The notes: a model not told the origin generated them from the letters alone. A DNA stretch of 38,735 nucleotides from Clostridiales bacterium (GCA_022801595.1 JAAWSO010000015.1:1-38735), one strand, 5' to 3'. Positions 24,710 through 32,592 are shown, counted from the stretch's first letter. Program-made: numbers and translations.

Positions 24710-24738
24710 ATTATATCCTTATTATGCCACATAGTCAA
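24710..24738 (-). promoter_or_regulatory. Promoter of the six-gene wbp operon
   Basis: Minus strand TTGACT (24733-24738), 17 bases, TATAAT (24710-24715). No other strong promoter was seen within the operon. Confidence 0.85.
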
Positions 24739-24835
24739 TCATTCCATGAGGAAAACTTGCTGAGAAAAGGCAGAAACATCCGAGGGCATCCCCCAGTTTC
24801 TGTCTCTCTGCACTGGAAAAAGAAACCGCTTTCCA

Positions 24836-24864
24836 TTGCATTCTTGGAAAAAACGGTATATACT
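24836..24864 (+). promoter_or_regulatory. Promoter of the divergent aminotransferase gene
   Basis: TTGCAT (24836-24841), 17 bases, TATACT (24859-24864). Confidence 0.7.
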
Positions 24865-24932
24865 AATCTCGGAAAATAAAAATTTACCAAAATGGCAAAG
24901 ATATGGAAAGAAACGAAAGGAAGGAACCCTTC

Positions 24933-26111
24933 ATGAGCCAATTTACTATTCGGGAAACCTTTATTCCTTATAATATCCCCAACATCACCGACCTGGAAAT
25001 CAACGAAGTCCTGGAAACCCTAAAATCCGGCTGGCTGGCAAAAGGCCCTCGCACCATCGCCTTTGAAAAAGCCTTCGCCGAATACGTAGGCGCTAAACAC
25101 GCCATCGCCATGAACTCCTGTACCGCCGCCCTCCATGTGGCTCTGATGACCCAAGATATCGGAGCCGGAGATGAGGTCATCACCACCCCCATGACCTTCG
25201 CTTCCAGCGCCAGCACCATTGTACACACCGGCGCGACCCCCGTATTCGCCGACATCGACTACCGAACCGGCTGCATTGACCCGGATGAAATCGAAAAGAA
25301 AATCACCAGCAAAACCAAGGCAATTGTGCCGGTTCATTACAGTGGCCAAACCTGCGATCTAGACCGCATCTATGAAATCGCGGACAAGCATGGCCTGTTC
25401 GTATCCGAAGACGCCGCCCATGCCTTGTGGAGCCGGTACAAGGGGCGGCTGATCGGCAATCAATTGAGAGGGACTGCCTCCTATAGCTTTTATGCCACCA
25501 AAAACCTTTGCACCGGGGAAGGCGGCATGCTGGCTACGGATGATGACAAAATCGCACAGCGGGCTCGGATTCTGACCACCCACGGTATGAGCCAGAACGC
25601 CTGGAACCGGTATGCCAAAGGCGGCAAATGGCTGTATGACATTGTGGAGCCAGGCTTCAAATACAATATGTTCGATATCCAGGCCGCTTTGGGCCTGAAG
25701 CAACTGGAACGGATGGAGGAGATGCAGCAGAACCGTCTGCGGATTGCCGCCCGGTTCCAGGAGGCCTTTGGCAAAATGGACGCCATTGACATTCCATGGA
25801 CGCCGGACTACACCGCCCATTGCTGGCATTTGTATGTGATCCGCATTGTGCCGGAGGTTCTGACCATCGACCGGGATCGGTTCATTGAGGAGCTCAACCA
25901 GCGGAATGTAGGCACCAGCGTCCACTTTATTCCGGTGCACCTGATGAGCGCATACCAAAAACGATTCGGCTACCAAGAAGGGGATTTCCCCAACGCGGAG
26001 AAGCATTTTGACCGGATCATTTCCCTGCCGCTGTACCCGACCCTGACCGACGAGGAAACCCAATATATCATCAACGCAGTCGCCGACATTGTGGAACAAT
26101 ATCATAAATAA
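24933..26111 (+). CDS. Sugar-nucleotide aminotransferase, ArnB/PglE-like (DegT/DnrJ/EryC1)
   Basis: A second PLP aminotransferase, distinct from WbpE. The 392-residue product has the phosphate-binding NSCTAALHVAL, VHYSGQTCDLDRI, and D160 in EDAAHALWSRYKG. The PLP lysine is K190 in YATKNLCTGEGGML. This pattern is nearer to the 4-amino forming ArnB/PseC/PglE group than to WbpE. If so, the substrate would be a UDP-4-keto sugar, but no 4,6-dehydratase lies in the window. The ATG at 24933 follows AAGGAAGG by eight bases. It shares a 250-base divergent promoter region with the wbp operon and has its own terminator, so co-regulation with surface sugar synthesis is plausible. Confidence 0.88.
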   Translation: MSQFTIRETFIPYNIPNITDLEINEVLETLKSGWLAKGPRTIAFEKAFAEYVGAKHAIAMNSCTAALHVALMTQDIGAGDEVITTPMTFASSASTIVHTGATPVFADIDYRTGCIDPDEIEKKITSKTKAIVPVHYSGQTCDLDRIYEIADKHGLFVSEDAAHALWSRYKGRLIGNQLRGTASYSFYATKNLCTGEGGMLATDDDKIAQRARILTTHGMSQNAWNRYAKGGKWLYDIVEPGFKYNMFDIQAALGLKQLERMEEMQQNRLRIAARFQEAFGKMDAIDIPWTPDYTAHCWHLYVIRIVPEVLTIDRDRFIEELNQRNVGTSVHFIPVHLMSAYQKRFGYQEGDFPNAEKHFDRIISLPLYPTLTDEETQYIINAVADIVEQYHK

Positions 26112-26135
26112 GGAAAGAAAGTTCTTTTGATCTAG

Positions 26136-26164
26136 AACGCGTATGGACAGCTCCCATACGCGTT
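26136..26164. terminator. Bidirectional terminator
   Basis: Perfect 11-base stem AACGCGTATGG/CCATACGCGTT with a seven-base loop, followed by T-rich sequence on the plus strand. It also lies just after spmB on the other strand. Confidence 0.88.
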
Positions 26165-26175
26165 TTCTTTTGGAT

Positions 26176-26712
26176 TCATCGAAAAAAAAGATGAATGCTC
26201 AGTACGGACATGACATAACCGGTAAAATCGGCGGCCAAAGCGGCCGGAACCGCATGGCGGGTTTTCTTGATCCCCACCGCCGCAAAGTACACGGCAATGG
26301 CATAAAAAGTGGTTTCCGTGGAGCCCATAATCACCGACGCCACCCGCCCAATAAAACTGTCCGGCCCAAAGCTGTCAAAGATTTGGGTCAACATAGCTGT
26401 GGAACCGCTTCCTGAAATTGGCCGAAGCAAGGCCATAGGCATCACTTCAGAGGGGAATCCCAAGGCATTGGTCACGGGAGCCAAAAAACTTGTGAGCAGC
26501 TCCAAAGCGCCGGAGGCATTCAGCATGGTCACGGCCACGATCAGTCCCACCAAAGAAGGCAAAATGGAAAGGGAGGAGGACAAGCCTTCTTTGGCGCCGG
26601 ATAAAAAGGTATCGAATACTGGCACCCGGCGCACCAATCCAAACACCACAATCGCGATCACCGCCACTGGGATGACATAGGCGCTAAACGCATTTAAATT
26701 AATCCAGCTCAT
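26176..26712 (-). CDS. spmB: Spore maturation protein SpmB
   Basis: SpmB, with SpmA, is required for normal spore core dehydration and heat resistance in Bacillus and Clostridium. The 178-residue membrane protein has about four to five hydrophobic segments with the nucleoside-recognition (Gate) pattern: LSILPSLVGLIVAVTMLNASG and LLRPISGSGSTAML. The conserved GSTETTFYAIAVYFAAVGI follows. Its start codon overlaps the end of spmA by four bases, so the two are translationally coupled. A terminator lies directly downstream. Confidence 0.95.
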   Translation of the reverse strand: MSWINLNAFSAYVIPVAVIAIVVFGLVRRVPVFDTFLSGAKEGLSSSLSILPSLVGLIVAVTMLNASGALELLTSFLAPVTNALGFPSEVMPMALLRPISGSGSTAMLTQIFDSFGPDSFIGRVASVIMGSTETTFYAIAVYFAAVGIKKTRHAVPAALAADFTGYVMSVLSIHLFFR

Positions 26713-27308
26713 CGGTCTCGCTCCCTTTCCCTACGTCCCTGCATCACCTTTGCCACAAGAATTCCCACAATCAGCGAAATAATGGATGCAAACCACACCG
26801 CCGGTAAAATATCAAATGGCGCCGCTGATCCATACTTCGCCCGCAAGGTGCCCATAAAGGTGGGGATGAGCTGAATGGACGCGGTATTCATCACCACAAA
26901 CATCACCATACTGTTGTTGGCCGTGCGGCTCAGCGGATTGCTGCGGGCAGCCTGCATTTCCTCCATGGCTGCAATCCCCAGAGGAGTCGCCGCGTTGCCC
27001 AGTCCTAAAATATTGGCGGTCAAATTCATGCAAATCGCTTTGGCGGCCGGGCTGTCTTTCTCATAATCTGGAAACAGACGGCAGAAAATGGGGGAAAATA
27101 ATTTTGCCAAAAAAGAGGTTAATCCCCCCTCTTCCGCAATCTTCATCAGCCCAGTCCAAACACACATCATTCCCAAGGTTGCGATCACCAAACCCACCGC
27201 GTTTTCCGCGCCGTCCAGCACCGCTTGAGAAAGTTCCGGCATCCGTCCGGTGACAATCGCGCACACAAAACTGATGACCAGCAAGGCTGCCCAAATCAGA
27301 TTCATCAT
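26709..27308 (-). CDS. spmA: Spore maturation protein SpmA
   Basis: SpmA acts with SpmB in spore core dehydration. The 199-residue membrane protein begins MMNLIWAALLVISFVCAIVTG. It has the Gate-type pattern NLTANILGLGNAATPLGIAAMEEM, typical of SpmA, and a C-terminal basic tail. The ATG at 27308 lies eight bases after GGAGG; the GTG at 27317 falls inside that site and is not used. The spmA-spmB pair has a candidate sigma-E promoter immediately upstream, fitting mother-cell expression. Confidence 0.95.
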   Translation of the reverse strand: MMNLIWAALLVISFVCAIVTGRMPELSQAVLDGAENAVGLVIATLGMMCVWTGLMKIAEEGGLTSFLAKLFSPIFCRLFPDYEKDSPAAKAICMNLTANILGLGNAATPLGIAAMEEMQAARSNPLSRTANNSMVMFVVMNTASIQLIPTFMGTLRAKYGSAAPFDILPAVWFASIISLIVGILVAKVMQGRRERERDR

Positions 27309-27327
27309 ATTGACCACCTCCGATTCA

Positions 27328-27357
27328 TTGGTATGTACAAACCTAGGGGAATATGAA
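27328..27357 (-). promoter_or_regulatory. Candidate sigma-E promoter of spmAB
   Basis: Minus strand TTCATATT (27350-27357), 14 bases, CATACCAA (27328-27335). This is close to the Bacillus sigma-E pattern as I remember it, with two mismatches in the -10 box. The leader would be only about 13 bases and would begin at the GGAGG site. Confidence 0.55.
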
Positions 27358-27404
27358 TAAGAAAAGCTTCTAAAAATGGAAAAATTTCCAGTAATCCTAG
27401 GTTT
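27339..27404. repeat. Inverted repeat upstream of spmA
   Basis: AAACCTAGG (27339-27347) and CCTAGGTTT (27396-27404) are exact inverted copies 48 bases apart. One arm lies within the spacer of the proposed sigma-E promoter. Protein binding or a long hairpin are both possible. Confidence 0.35.
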
Positions 27405-27463
27405 CTATTGGAAAACATATTGGAATAATTTGTAAATAAATTGTAACCGAAAATAATAAACAA

Positions 27464-27492
27464 TTGACATTTTTGGAAGAAAAAGGTATAAT
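27464..27492 (+). promoter_or_regulatory. Consensus promoter of the AbrB-family gene
   Basis: TTGACA (27464-27469), 17 bases, TATAAT (27487-27492); both hexamers are perfect. The leader is about 80 bases. Confidence 0.9.
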
Positions 27493-27577
27493 AAGCACAG
27501 AAAAAATTGAAGATATCATCAAATGATGAGGTTTTTGGCCTTAGCAGCAAAACTTGTGAATAGGAAGGAATGGTAGT

Positions 27578-27826
27578 ATGAAATCGACTGGAATTGTTCG
27601 AAAAGTGGATGAATTAGGACGCATTGTTTTACCAAAAGAATTACGCCAAATTCTAAATATCGACAAAAAAGATCCGTTAGAGATCTTCGTGGACAACACT
27701 TCCATTGTGTTGCAAAAGTATGAGCCTGCTTGTATTTTCTGCAACAGTGTGGATGATGTCCGACAGTTTAAAGGAAGAAATATCTGCCTGGAGTGTCTGA
27801 AGGAATTAGGACATCAGATACCATAA
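27578..27826 (+). CDS. AbrB/SpoVT-family transition-state regulator
   Basis: The 82-residue protein has an AbrB-type swapped-hairpin DNA-binding domain at residues 1-47 (MKSTGIVRKVDELGRIVLPKE, then the LEIFVDN strand). In place of the usual AbrB multimerisation tail it has CxxC pairs, C52/C55 and C70/C73, which could bind one zinc ion. Small proteins of this type regulate transition-phase and sporulation genes; a role near the divergent spmAB operon is suggestive only. AGGAAGG precedes the ATG, and a perfect consensus promoter and a bidirectional terminator isolate it as a single strongly transcribed gene. Confidence 0.92.
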   Translation: MKSTGIVRKVDELGRIVLPKELRQILNIDKKDPLEIFVDNTSIVLQKYEPACIFCNSVDDVRQFKGRNICLECLKELGHQIP

Positions 27827-27830
27827 ATAA

Positions 27831-27871
27831 AAACAACCACCAAAGCAAAACTGCTTATTTGGTGGTTGTTT
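27831..27871. terminator. Bidirectional terminator
   Basis: Perfect 14-base stem AAACAACCACCAAA/TTTGGTGGTTGTTT with T-runs on both strands, serving the AbrB-family gene and probably the galE-dipeptidase transcript. Confidence 0.9.
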
Positions 27872-27897
27872 TCTTTTTGTCTTTCATTCATGGAACT

Positions 27898-27915
27898 GGA
27901 TGCTTCCAAGCATCC
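27898..27915. repeat. Small palindrome after the dipeptidase gene
   Basis: GGATGCTT and AAGCATCC are separated by CC. No T-run follows on the minus strand; it may be a secondary 3' hairpin of the dipeptidase transcript. Confidence 0.3.
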
Positions 27916-27938
27916 CCGCTTCTATTTGTATTTCGGAT

Positions 27939-29321
27939 TTAGCCTTCTATAATCATACGGTACATGGCTTCCAAACAGATTTGGGCATGGAGCATAAACC
28001 GCTCCAGATCAATGTGCTCGTTTGAATTGTGCATCCGGCGGTCCGGTTCATCTGGGAACGCTGGGCCAAACGCCACACAGCGCCCTGGCACCGCTCGGGC
28101 GTATGTGCCGCCGCCGGTAGCATACAGCGTTGGCTTTTCTCCCATTACGCTTTCATAAGCATCCTGTAAAATCCCAATCAAAGGGGCGTCCTCTGGAAAA
28201 TACAAAGGCGGATTCAACGTGGAAGCCCAGAACTGAACTCCCGCCTGCTCGGCTTGTGTTCGCAGGGCAGAAACAATGGTTTCACTGTCCCCAGTAACAG
28301 GAAAACGAATGTCAATCCGGGCAAGAGCGTCCTCCCCGTCTAAACGGACAATGCCAAGGTTTAAGGTCAGCGGGCCAGATGGTGCATCCTCCTGCTTGAG
28401 GCCCAAGCTTTCCCCATTCAGCTCAATCCCAATTTTCTTCTGTAAAAAGGACAACAAGGTTCCCATCTGCTGGGGGGAAAATACCGTCGCCAAAAGCCGG
28501 AGCAGATATGCGGCGGAATTTTTTCCTTCCTCCGGGCACATAGCGTGGGAAGCCACACCTTTGGATATGATCTTTCCGCCATCCGGGCTTTCCTCAAACA
28601 AGAATTCCCCTTCCATCTCCCGGCTATTTTTTTGGAGCGTCACAAAGTCTTCTGAGGAACAGCGCAAGACAGCCGTAGCTCGGTCGGGAACGGCATTGAC
28701 CACGCTGCCGGCTAAAAAAGACTGTATCACTGTCGAATCGTTGACACAAGAAAAATCACCGTGCAGAATCCCCTTTTCCCGGTTGCAAATGCCATAATCC
28801 GAATCTGGCGTAAAGGCCAAATCCGGCAACGGCTCCTGCTGGAAATAAACCTTCAGATCCTCCATCCCTACTTCCTCGCCAGCTCCAAAAATGGCGCGGA
28901 TATTCCGTTTCCCGGTTACGCCATGATCCTTCAACGCTTTCAGGCAATACAGAGCCACAATCGCCGCTCCTTTATCGTCCAGCACGCCCCGGCCAAACAG
29001 CAGGTTTCCTTTTCGCGTCAGCGTAAAGGGATCCGTATCCCAGCCCATGCCTGCAGGAACCACATCCACATGTGCCAATACTGCGGCCAGCCCTTCCTGC
29101 CCGCAGGAATATTCCGCATGCCCAGCATAATTCTCCACATTCCGAGTGGAAAATCCCATCTCTTCCGCCATGGAAAGAATACAGGACAAAGCTTGAGCGG
29201 ATGACGTCCCATAAGGGCGTCCTGGCTCCGCCTCTCCACAAACCGAAGGGATGGCGATCAGTTTGGCCAAAGCCTGGACAATCTCCTCCTCATACGCGCA
29301 AATATGATGGCCAAATTTCAT
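27939..29321 (-). CDS. M20-family (Sapep/PepV-like) dipeptidase
   Basis: The 460-residue metallopeptidase has the M20 metal-ligand pattern: LAHVDVVPAG (H84), GVLDDKGA (D116), GAGEEVG (E149/E150) and TPDSDYGI (D173 or D175). A C-terminal histidine lies in NSNEHIDLE. The large lid insertion between residues about 190 and 330 is typical of the Sapep/PepV branch, which cleaves dipeptides in the cytoplasm using zinc or manganese. It begins three bases after the galE stop, with its GAGGAGG site inside the end of galE, so the two are coupled. No signal peptide is visible. Confidence 0.92.
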   Translation of the reverse strand: MKFGHHICAYEEEIVQALAKLIAIPSVCGEAEPGRPYGTSSAQALSCILSMAEEMGFSTRNVENYAGHAEYSCGQEGLAAVLAHVDVVPAGMGWDTDPFTLTRKGNLLFGRGVLDDKGAAIVALYCLKALKDHGVTGKRNIRAIFGAGEEVGMEDLKVYFQQEPLPDLAFTPDSDYGICNREKGILHGDFSCVNDSTVIQSFLAGSVVNAVPDRATAVLRCSSEDFVTLQKNSREMEGEFLFEESPDGGKIISKGVASHAMCPEEGKNSAAYLLRLLATVFSPQQMGTLLSFLQKKIGIELNGESLGLKQEDAPSGPLTLNLGIVRLDGEDALARIDIRFPVTGDSETIVSALRTQAEQAGVQFWASTLNPPLYFPEDAPLIGILQDAYESVMGEKPTLYATGGGTYARAVPGRCVAFGPAFPDEPDRRMHNSNEHIDLERFMLHAQICLEAMYRMIIEG

Positions 29322-29324
29322 TGG

Positions 29325-30341
29325 TTATTCCTCCTCATATCCATTGGGGTTGTTCCTCTGCCAATTCCAGGCATCGGCACACATTTCAACTAGTGTACGT
29401 CTTGCTTTCCACCCCAATTCCTCCTCTGCCTTTTTTGGGTCGGCATAGTAACTGGCAATATCACCTGGGCGGCGGGGAGCAATGTGATAGGGGATTTTCC
29501 GCCCGATCACTCGCTCAAACCCGTGAAGCACATCCAACACCGAATAGCCAACGCCCGTTCCCAAGTTAAAGATTTGCAGGCCGCAGTCCTGCTGAAACAG
29601 CTTGAGAGCAGCCACATGGCCCGCGGCCAAATCCATCACATGGATATAATCCCGCACGCCAGTTCCGTCCTTAGTTTCATAGTCTCCCCCAAAAACATTC
29701 AGGTATTTCTGTTTTCCTACTGCCACTTGAGAAAGATATGGCATCAAGTTGTTGGGAATCCCATTAGGGTCCTCTCCGAGACGGCCGCTCCGATGTGCCC
29801 CTACCGGATTAAAATATCGGAGAATAACCGGATTGAAAGAAACATCCGATTGCGCCATATCCATGAGAATTTGTTCCGCCATCTGCTTGGTAGTTCCATA
29901 AGGGCTGGTTTTATGAAAGGGAAAATCTTCCCGCATCGGCACAAAATCTGGCGTTCCGTAAACCGTGGCCGATGAGCTGAATACGAAATTTTTTACTTCA
30001 TATTCCCGCATCACCTGTAATACCGTGAGAAGCGCATTCAAGTTGTTGTCATAATATTTGAGCGGGTCTTGCATGGATTCCCCTACCGCCTTGTATCCAG
30101 CAAAATGGATCACAGCATCCATGGATTCCCGCTCAAACAAGTTACGCAAAGCTTTGGCATCTCGGACATCAATCTCATAAAACGGCACCGACTGCCCAGA
30201 TAGCTCCTCAACCCGGGCAATCACTTGCCGTTTGCTATTACTTAAATTATCCGCGATCACGGCGCCATATCCATGCTCCAACAGTTCTACACAAGTATGG
30301 CTTCCGATATACCCAGCGCCGCCGGTTACTAAAACATTCAT
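29325..30341 (-). CDS. galE: UDP-glucose 4-epimerase
   Basis: GalE interconverts UDP-glucose and UDP-galactose, and sometimes their N-acetylated forms, using tightly bound NAD. The 338-residue short-chain dehydrogenase has the Rossmann motif GGAGYIG (7-13), SSSATVYG (S124 region) and the catalytic Y148-x3-K152 in SPYGTTK. The ATG at 30341 follows AAAGGAG. Its leader is about 320 bases long and begins with the structured repeat at 30541-30677. The function fits the nucleotide-sugar genes elsewhere in the window, though the operon partner is a dipeptidase. Confidence 0.96.
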   Translation of the reverse strand: MNVLVTGGAGYIGSHTCVELLEHGYGAVIADNLSNSKRQVIARVEELSGQSVPFYEIDVRDAKALRNLFERESMDAVIHFAGYKAVGESMQDPLKYYDNNLNALLTVLQVMREYEVKNFVFSSSATVYGTPDFVPMREDFPFHKTSPYGTTKQMAEQILMDMAQSDVSFNPVILRYFNPVGAHRSGRLGEDPNGIPNNLMPYLSQVAVGKQKYLNVFGGDYETKDGTGVRDYIHVMDLAAGHVAALKLFQQDCGLQIFNLGTGVGYSVLDVLHGFERVIGRKIPYHIAPRRPGDIASYYADPKKAEEELGWKARRTLVEMCADAWNWQRNNPNGYEEE

Positions 30342-30540
30342 GGTATGCTCCTTTCAATGGAAAAACGGTTTCTGTTCTTACGGTAGGGACGTTTGGCTCC
30401 CAACAATCCCACTATGGAAAAATGATTGCCCGTATTGACAATTCTGTCATAAATCATGGCGCAACGCACAAGAGAGAGCCGACCGCAAAACTTATCTCTT
30501 TTTTTCTGATTCAATGTTCTGAGAAATTCCTGGAACCTTG
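30342..30540 (-). other. Remaining galE leader
   Basis: About 200 bases between the repeat and galE. It includes AAAGGAG before the ATG and no clear terminator or frame with a ribosome binding site. Confidence 0.4.
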
Positions 30541-30677
30541 GATTCCGCTGGCATTTCCAGGTTATGATCCCACACCTGCGGTGAGCAAATCGCGCACACT
30601 CCCTCCGGTCGCCAAATTGCATAGGAATCCATGCATCCAAATGCCCGCGCTGCAGGTTCACTGCGGATATTATACCA
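30541..30677 (-). repeat. Structured leader repeat, copy 1 (upstream of galE)
   Basis: 137 bases, matching 37564-37700 at about 120 positions with no gap by eye count. On the minus strand it starts at TATAAT and can form GGCATTT/AAATGCC, a TGCAT-loop-ATGCA hairpin, a CACC-GCA-GGTG hairpin, and a loop-to-3'-end GGATTCC/GGAATCC pairing. It would be the first transcribed part of the galE leader. No family recognised. Confidence 0.75.
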
Positions 30678-30698
30678 CAAACCACTGGGTTATGGAAA
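30669..30698 (-). promoter_or_regulatory. Promoter at the head of leader repeat copy 1
   Basis: Minus strand TTTCCA (30693-30698), 18 bases, TGG then TATAAT (30669-30674), an extended -10 type. The -35 box lies outside the repeat. Confidence 0.6.
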
Positions 30699-30868
30699 GA
30701 AAAACCAACGGATTTTTCCACTCTTTAGAGGAAACAGAAAAAATTTTTCAGCTCCCTTTTCTTATTACTAACCCGCTTCCCCATTTTACCACTGGATTCT
30801 CGGTATATTCTTCCTAGTTTGGCGCACAATGAAAGGGAATGATTTTGAAAACCGGAGGATCAACTTGC

Positions 30869-31252
30869 ATGAAGCGGGCTCTTTGTTTATTTTTGGCCGG
30901 TGGCTCCCTATATCCCGGCATTGAATTGGCATGGCGCAAGAAAACCCATATTTCCATGTCCTTTGCTGGAGGAATCTGTCTGTGCTTGATCGACCGCGTC
31001 TGTAACGGCTGTATGAAGAAGAAACGGCTCCCCCTCCGCTGTATTGCTGGATCTGGAATCATTACCGGGGTGGAATTTATCATTGGTTTGGCGGTCAATG
31101 TGGTAGGCAAACGCAATGTGTGGGATTACTCCTCCATGCCCCTTAACGTAATGGGCCAGATCTGTCTGCCCTTTTCCATTGCCTGGTGTTTTCTGACTTT
31201 GCCAGCCATGTGGTTTTGCAACCTATTTCACCGCCGTAAGTCTCACCTCTGA
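30869..31252 (+). CDS. Small CmpB-like putative ABC-transporter permease family protein
   Basis: The 127-residue protein has about four hydrophobic segments. The stretch GVEFIIGLAVNVVGKRNVWDYSSMPLNVMGQICLPFSIAW resembles PF06541 (ABC_trans_CmpB): a membrane glutamate, WDYS, then N-x2-G-x-I-x-L. Members are often annotated as putative ABC-transporter permeases, with no proven substrate. I chose the ATG at 30869, about ten bases after GGAGG; a second ATG at 30839 has only a tightly spaced GGGA. It is followed 95 bases later by the MBL-fold gene on the same strand, which has its own promoter. Family call is moderately sure, function unknown. Confidence 0.75.
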   Translation: MKRALCLFLAGGSLYPGIELAWRKKTHISMSFAGGICLCLIDRVCNGCMKKKRLPLRCIAGSGIITGVEFIIGLAVNVVGKRNVWDYSSMPLNVMGQICLPFSIAWCFLTLPAMWFCNLFHRRKSHL

Positions 31253-31276
31253 AAGACGGATTTCCCGCTCCAGCTC

Positions 31277-31305
31277 TTGTCACAATAGGTTTCCCGTGAT
31301 AGAAT
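31277..31305 (+). promoter_or_regulatory. Promoter of the MBL-fold gene
   Basis: TTGTCA (31277-31282), 17 bases, TAGAAT (31300-31305). Confidence 0.68.
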
Positions 31306-31347
31306 AAAAGAAACAATGTTTTTCAAAATCTGTAGGAGGAAATCGAC

Positions 31348-31977
31348 ATGGTGGAACGGCTATCCTTTGGCATGGTAAACTGCTATTTAATCCGAGGACA
31401 CGGACAGACAATCCTGGTGGACACTGGCACCCGAAAAAATCGGGACGCTTTATATGAAGCAATCCGGGATAAAAATGTCAAGCTGCTTGTTCTCACCCAC
31501 GGACATACGGATCACATTGAAAACGCCGCGTTTCTGGCCAAAAACCTGCACCTTCCCATTGCCATGCACCGGGGAGATTTTAAGCTGACCCAAGGCAAGC
31601 AGCTCCGTCCGTTTCAATCCGATTCCTTCCTCGGAACACTGCTGAAATATGGCTCTGAAAAAGTAAAAAGGACTGCTCCTCCCTTCCGCCCCGCTCTGTT
31701 TCTAGATCATGGGCAGACCTTTTCCTCCTATGGTATCGACGCTTCCGTCGTGGAACTAAAAGGTCATACGCAGGGCTCCCTTGGCATTCTGGTGGATAAG
31801 ACGGATTTTATTGTTGGCGACGCCATGATGAACATCCTCCGCCCCTCCCCTTCTCTCATTTATGAAAACAAACGGGCCATGCTCCACAGCCTGGAGGTTA
31901 TCCGGCAAAGCAAGGCCGTTACCATCTACCCTGGCCATGGAAAGCCCATTGACGCAAAAAAATATTTTAAACGATAA
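31348..31977 (+). CDS. MBL-fold metallo-hydrolase
   Basis: The 209-residue protein has the metallo-beta-lactamase fold motif THGHTDH (50-56), VDTGT before it, a later GHTQGSL (third metal histidine), VGDAMMN (bridging aspartate) and YPGHGKPI. This gives a complete two-metal site. Glyoxalase II-type enzymes, RNases and lactonases share it; the short length and lack of extra domains favour a small-molecule thioesterase- or lactonase-type hydrolase. The ATG follows AGGAGG by eight bases. The nearest partner is the CmpB-like gene upstream; a terminator shared with the pyr-ruvX transcript follows. Confidence 0.88.
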   Translation: MVERLSFGMVNCYLIRGHGQTILVDTGTRKNRDALYEAIRDKNVKLLVLTHGHTDHIENAAFLAKNLHLPIAMHRGDFKLTQGKQLRPFQSDSFLGTLLKYGSEKVKRTAPPFRPALFLDHGQTFSSYGIDASVVELKGHTQGSLGILVDKTDFIVGDAMMNILRPSPSLIYENKRAMLHSLEVIRQSKAVTIYPGHGKPIDAKKYFKR

Positions 31978-31981
31978 CAAC

Positions 31982-32023
31982 AAATCCCCGGACAGCATTT
32001 TTCTCCTTGCTATCCGGGGATTT
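31982..32023. terminator. Bidirectional terminator
   Basis: AAATCCCCGGA (31982-31992) pairs with TCCGGGGATTT (32013-32023), with further inner pairing. T-rich sequence follows on the plus strand; it may also end the ruvX transcript after a 120-base 3' region. Confidence 0.85.
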
Positions 32024-32148
32024 TTATTTTCTGTGTAATCCAACTCTTCTCCCCCTTCCCAATCATACGAAGCAAAGGTTTCAAAGGTTGCATAAAACCG
32101 ATTTTTTAACAAAAGGTTCCAACGGATATGGGTCATCCTCTGGCTCTT

Positions 32149-32580
32149 CTATTCTAGGGAATCCCGATGATTTTTTCGGTAATCCAAAAATTCCTGTAAA
32201 ATAATGGTGGCCGCCACCGCGTCCACTACCGCCTTACGTTTTTTCCCTCGGGTATCGGTCGTATTCAAGTAGCCATGAGCGCTGACGGTGGTTCCCCGCT
32301 CGTCCCGCATGGCAACGGGAAGACCACTAGCTTCTTCCAGGCGCTGGGCAAATGCACGGGCGTTTTGCGCGCTTTCTCCTTCGCTGCCGTCCATATTTTT
32401 GGGAAGCCCAACCACCAGCATTTTCACTCTATTTTCCTGCGCTTCCGTCACAACTTGTTCCGCCAGTCTCTCCAGGTTCCGCTCTGCAATCACCTTCAGA
32501 GGGGACGCCAGCATTTCCTGTTCATCGCAAATCGCCAAACCCGTCCGGGCTTTTCCCAAATCTACTGCTAATATTTTCAT
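32149..32580 (-). CDS. ruvX: RuvX/YqgF-family nuclease
   Basis: The family processes pre-16S rRNA 5' ends and was earlier proposed as a Holliday junction resolvase. The 143-residue RNase H-fold protein begins MKILAVDLGKARTGLAICDE, with catalytic D7. It has VGLPKNMDGSEG (the conserved glutamate region) and the C-terminal acidic residue in KAVVDAVAATIILQEFL. It lies 12 bases after the phosphatase gene and is the last gene of the long pyrimidine transcript. Length and motifs are typical. Confidence 0.93.
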   Translation of the reverse strand: MKILAVDLGKARTGLAICDEQEMLASPLKVIAERNLERLAEQVVTEAQENRVKMLVVGLPKNMDGSEGESAQNARAFAQRLEEASGLPVAMRDERGTTVSAHGYLNTTDTRGKKRKAVVDAVAATIILQEFLDYRKNHRDSLE

Positions 32581-32592
32581 TTTTGCGCCCCC

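Noticed and set aside
30492-30680. A 62-residue protein encoded in leader repeat copy 1, with a relative at 37437-37655
   Set aside because: The two frames are similar only because the DNA is repeated. Changes are mostly non-synonymous, the frames diverge outside the repeat, and no ribosome binding site is present.
31756-32136. Open frame opposite the MBL gene and across the shared terminator, possibly a small gene after ruvX
   Set aside because: It reads through the terminator stem and antisense to the MBL-fold gene without a ribosome binding site; a frameshifted remnant cannot be shown.
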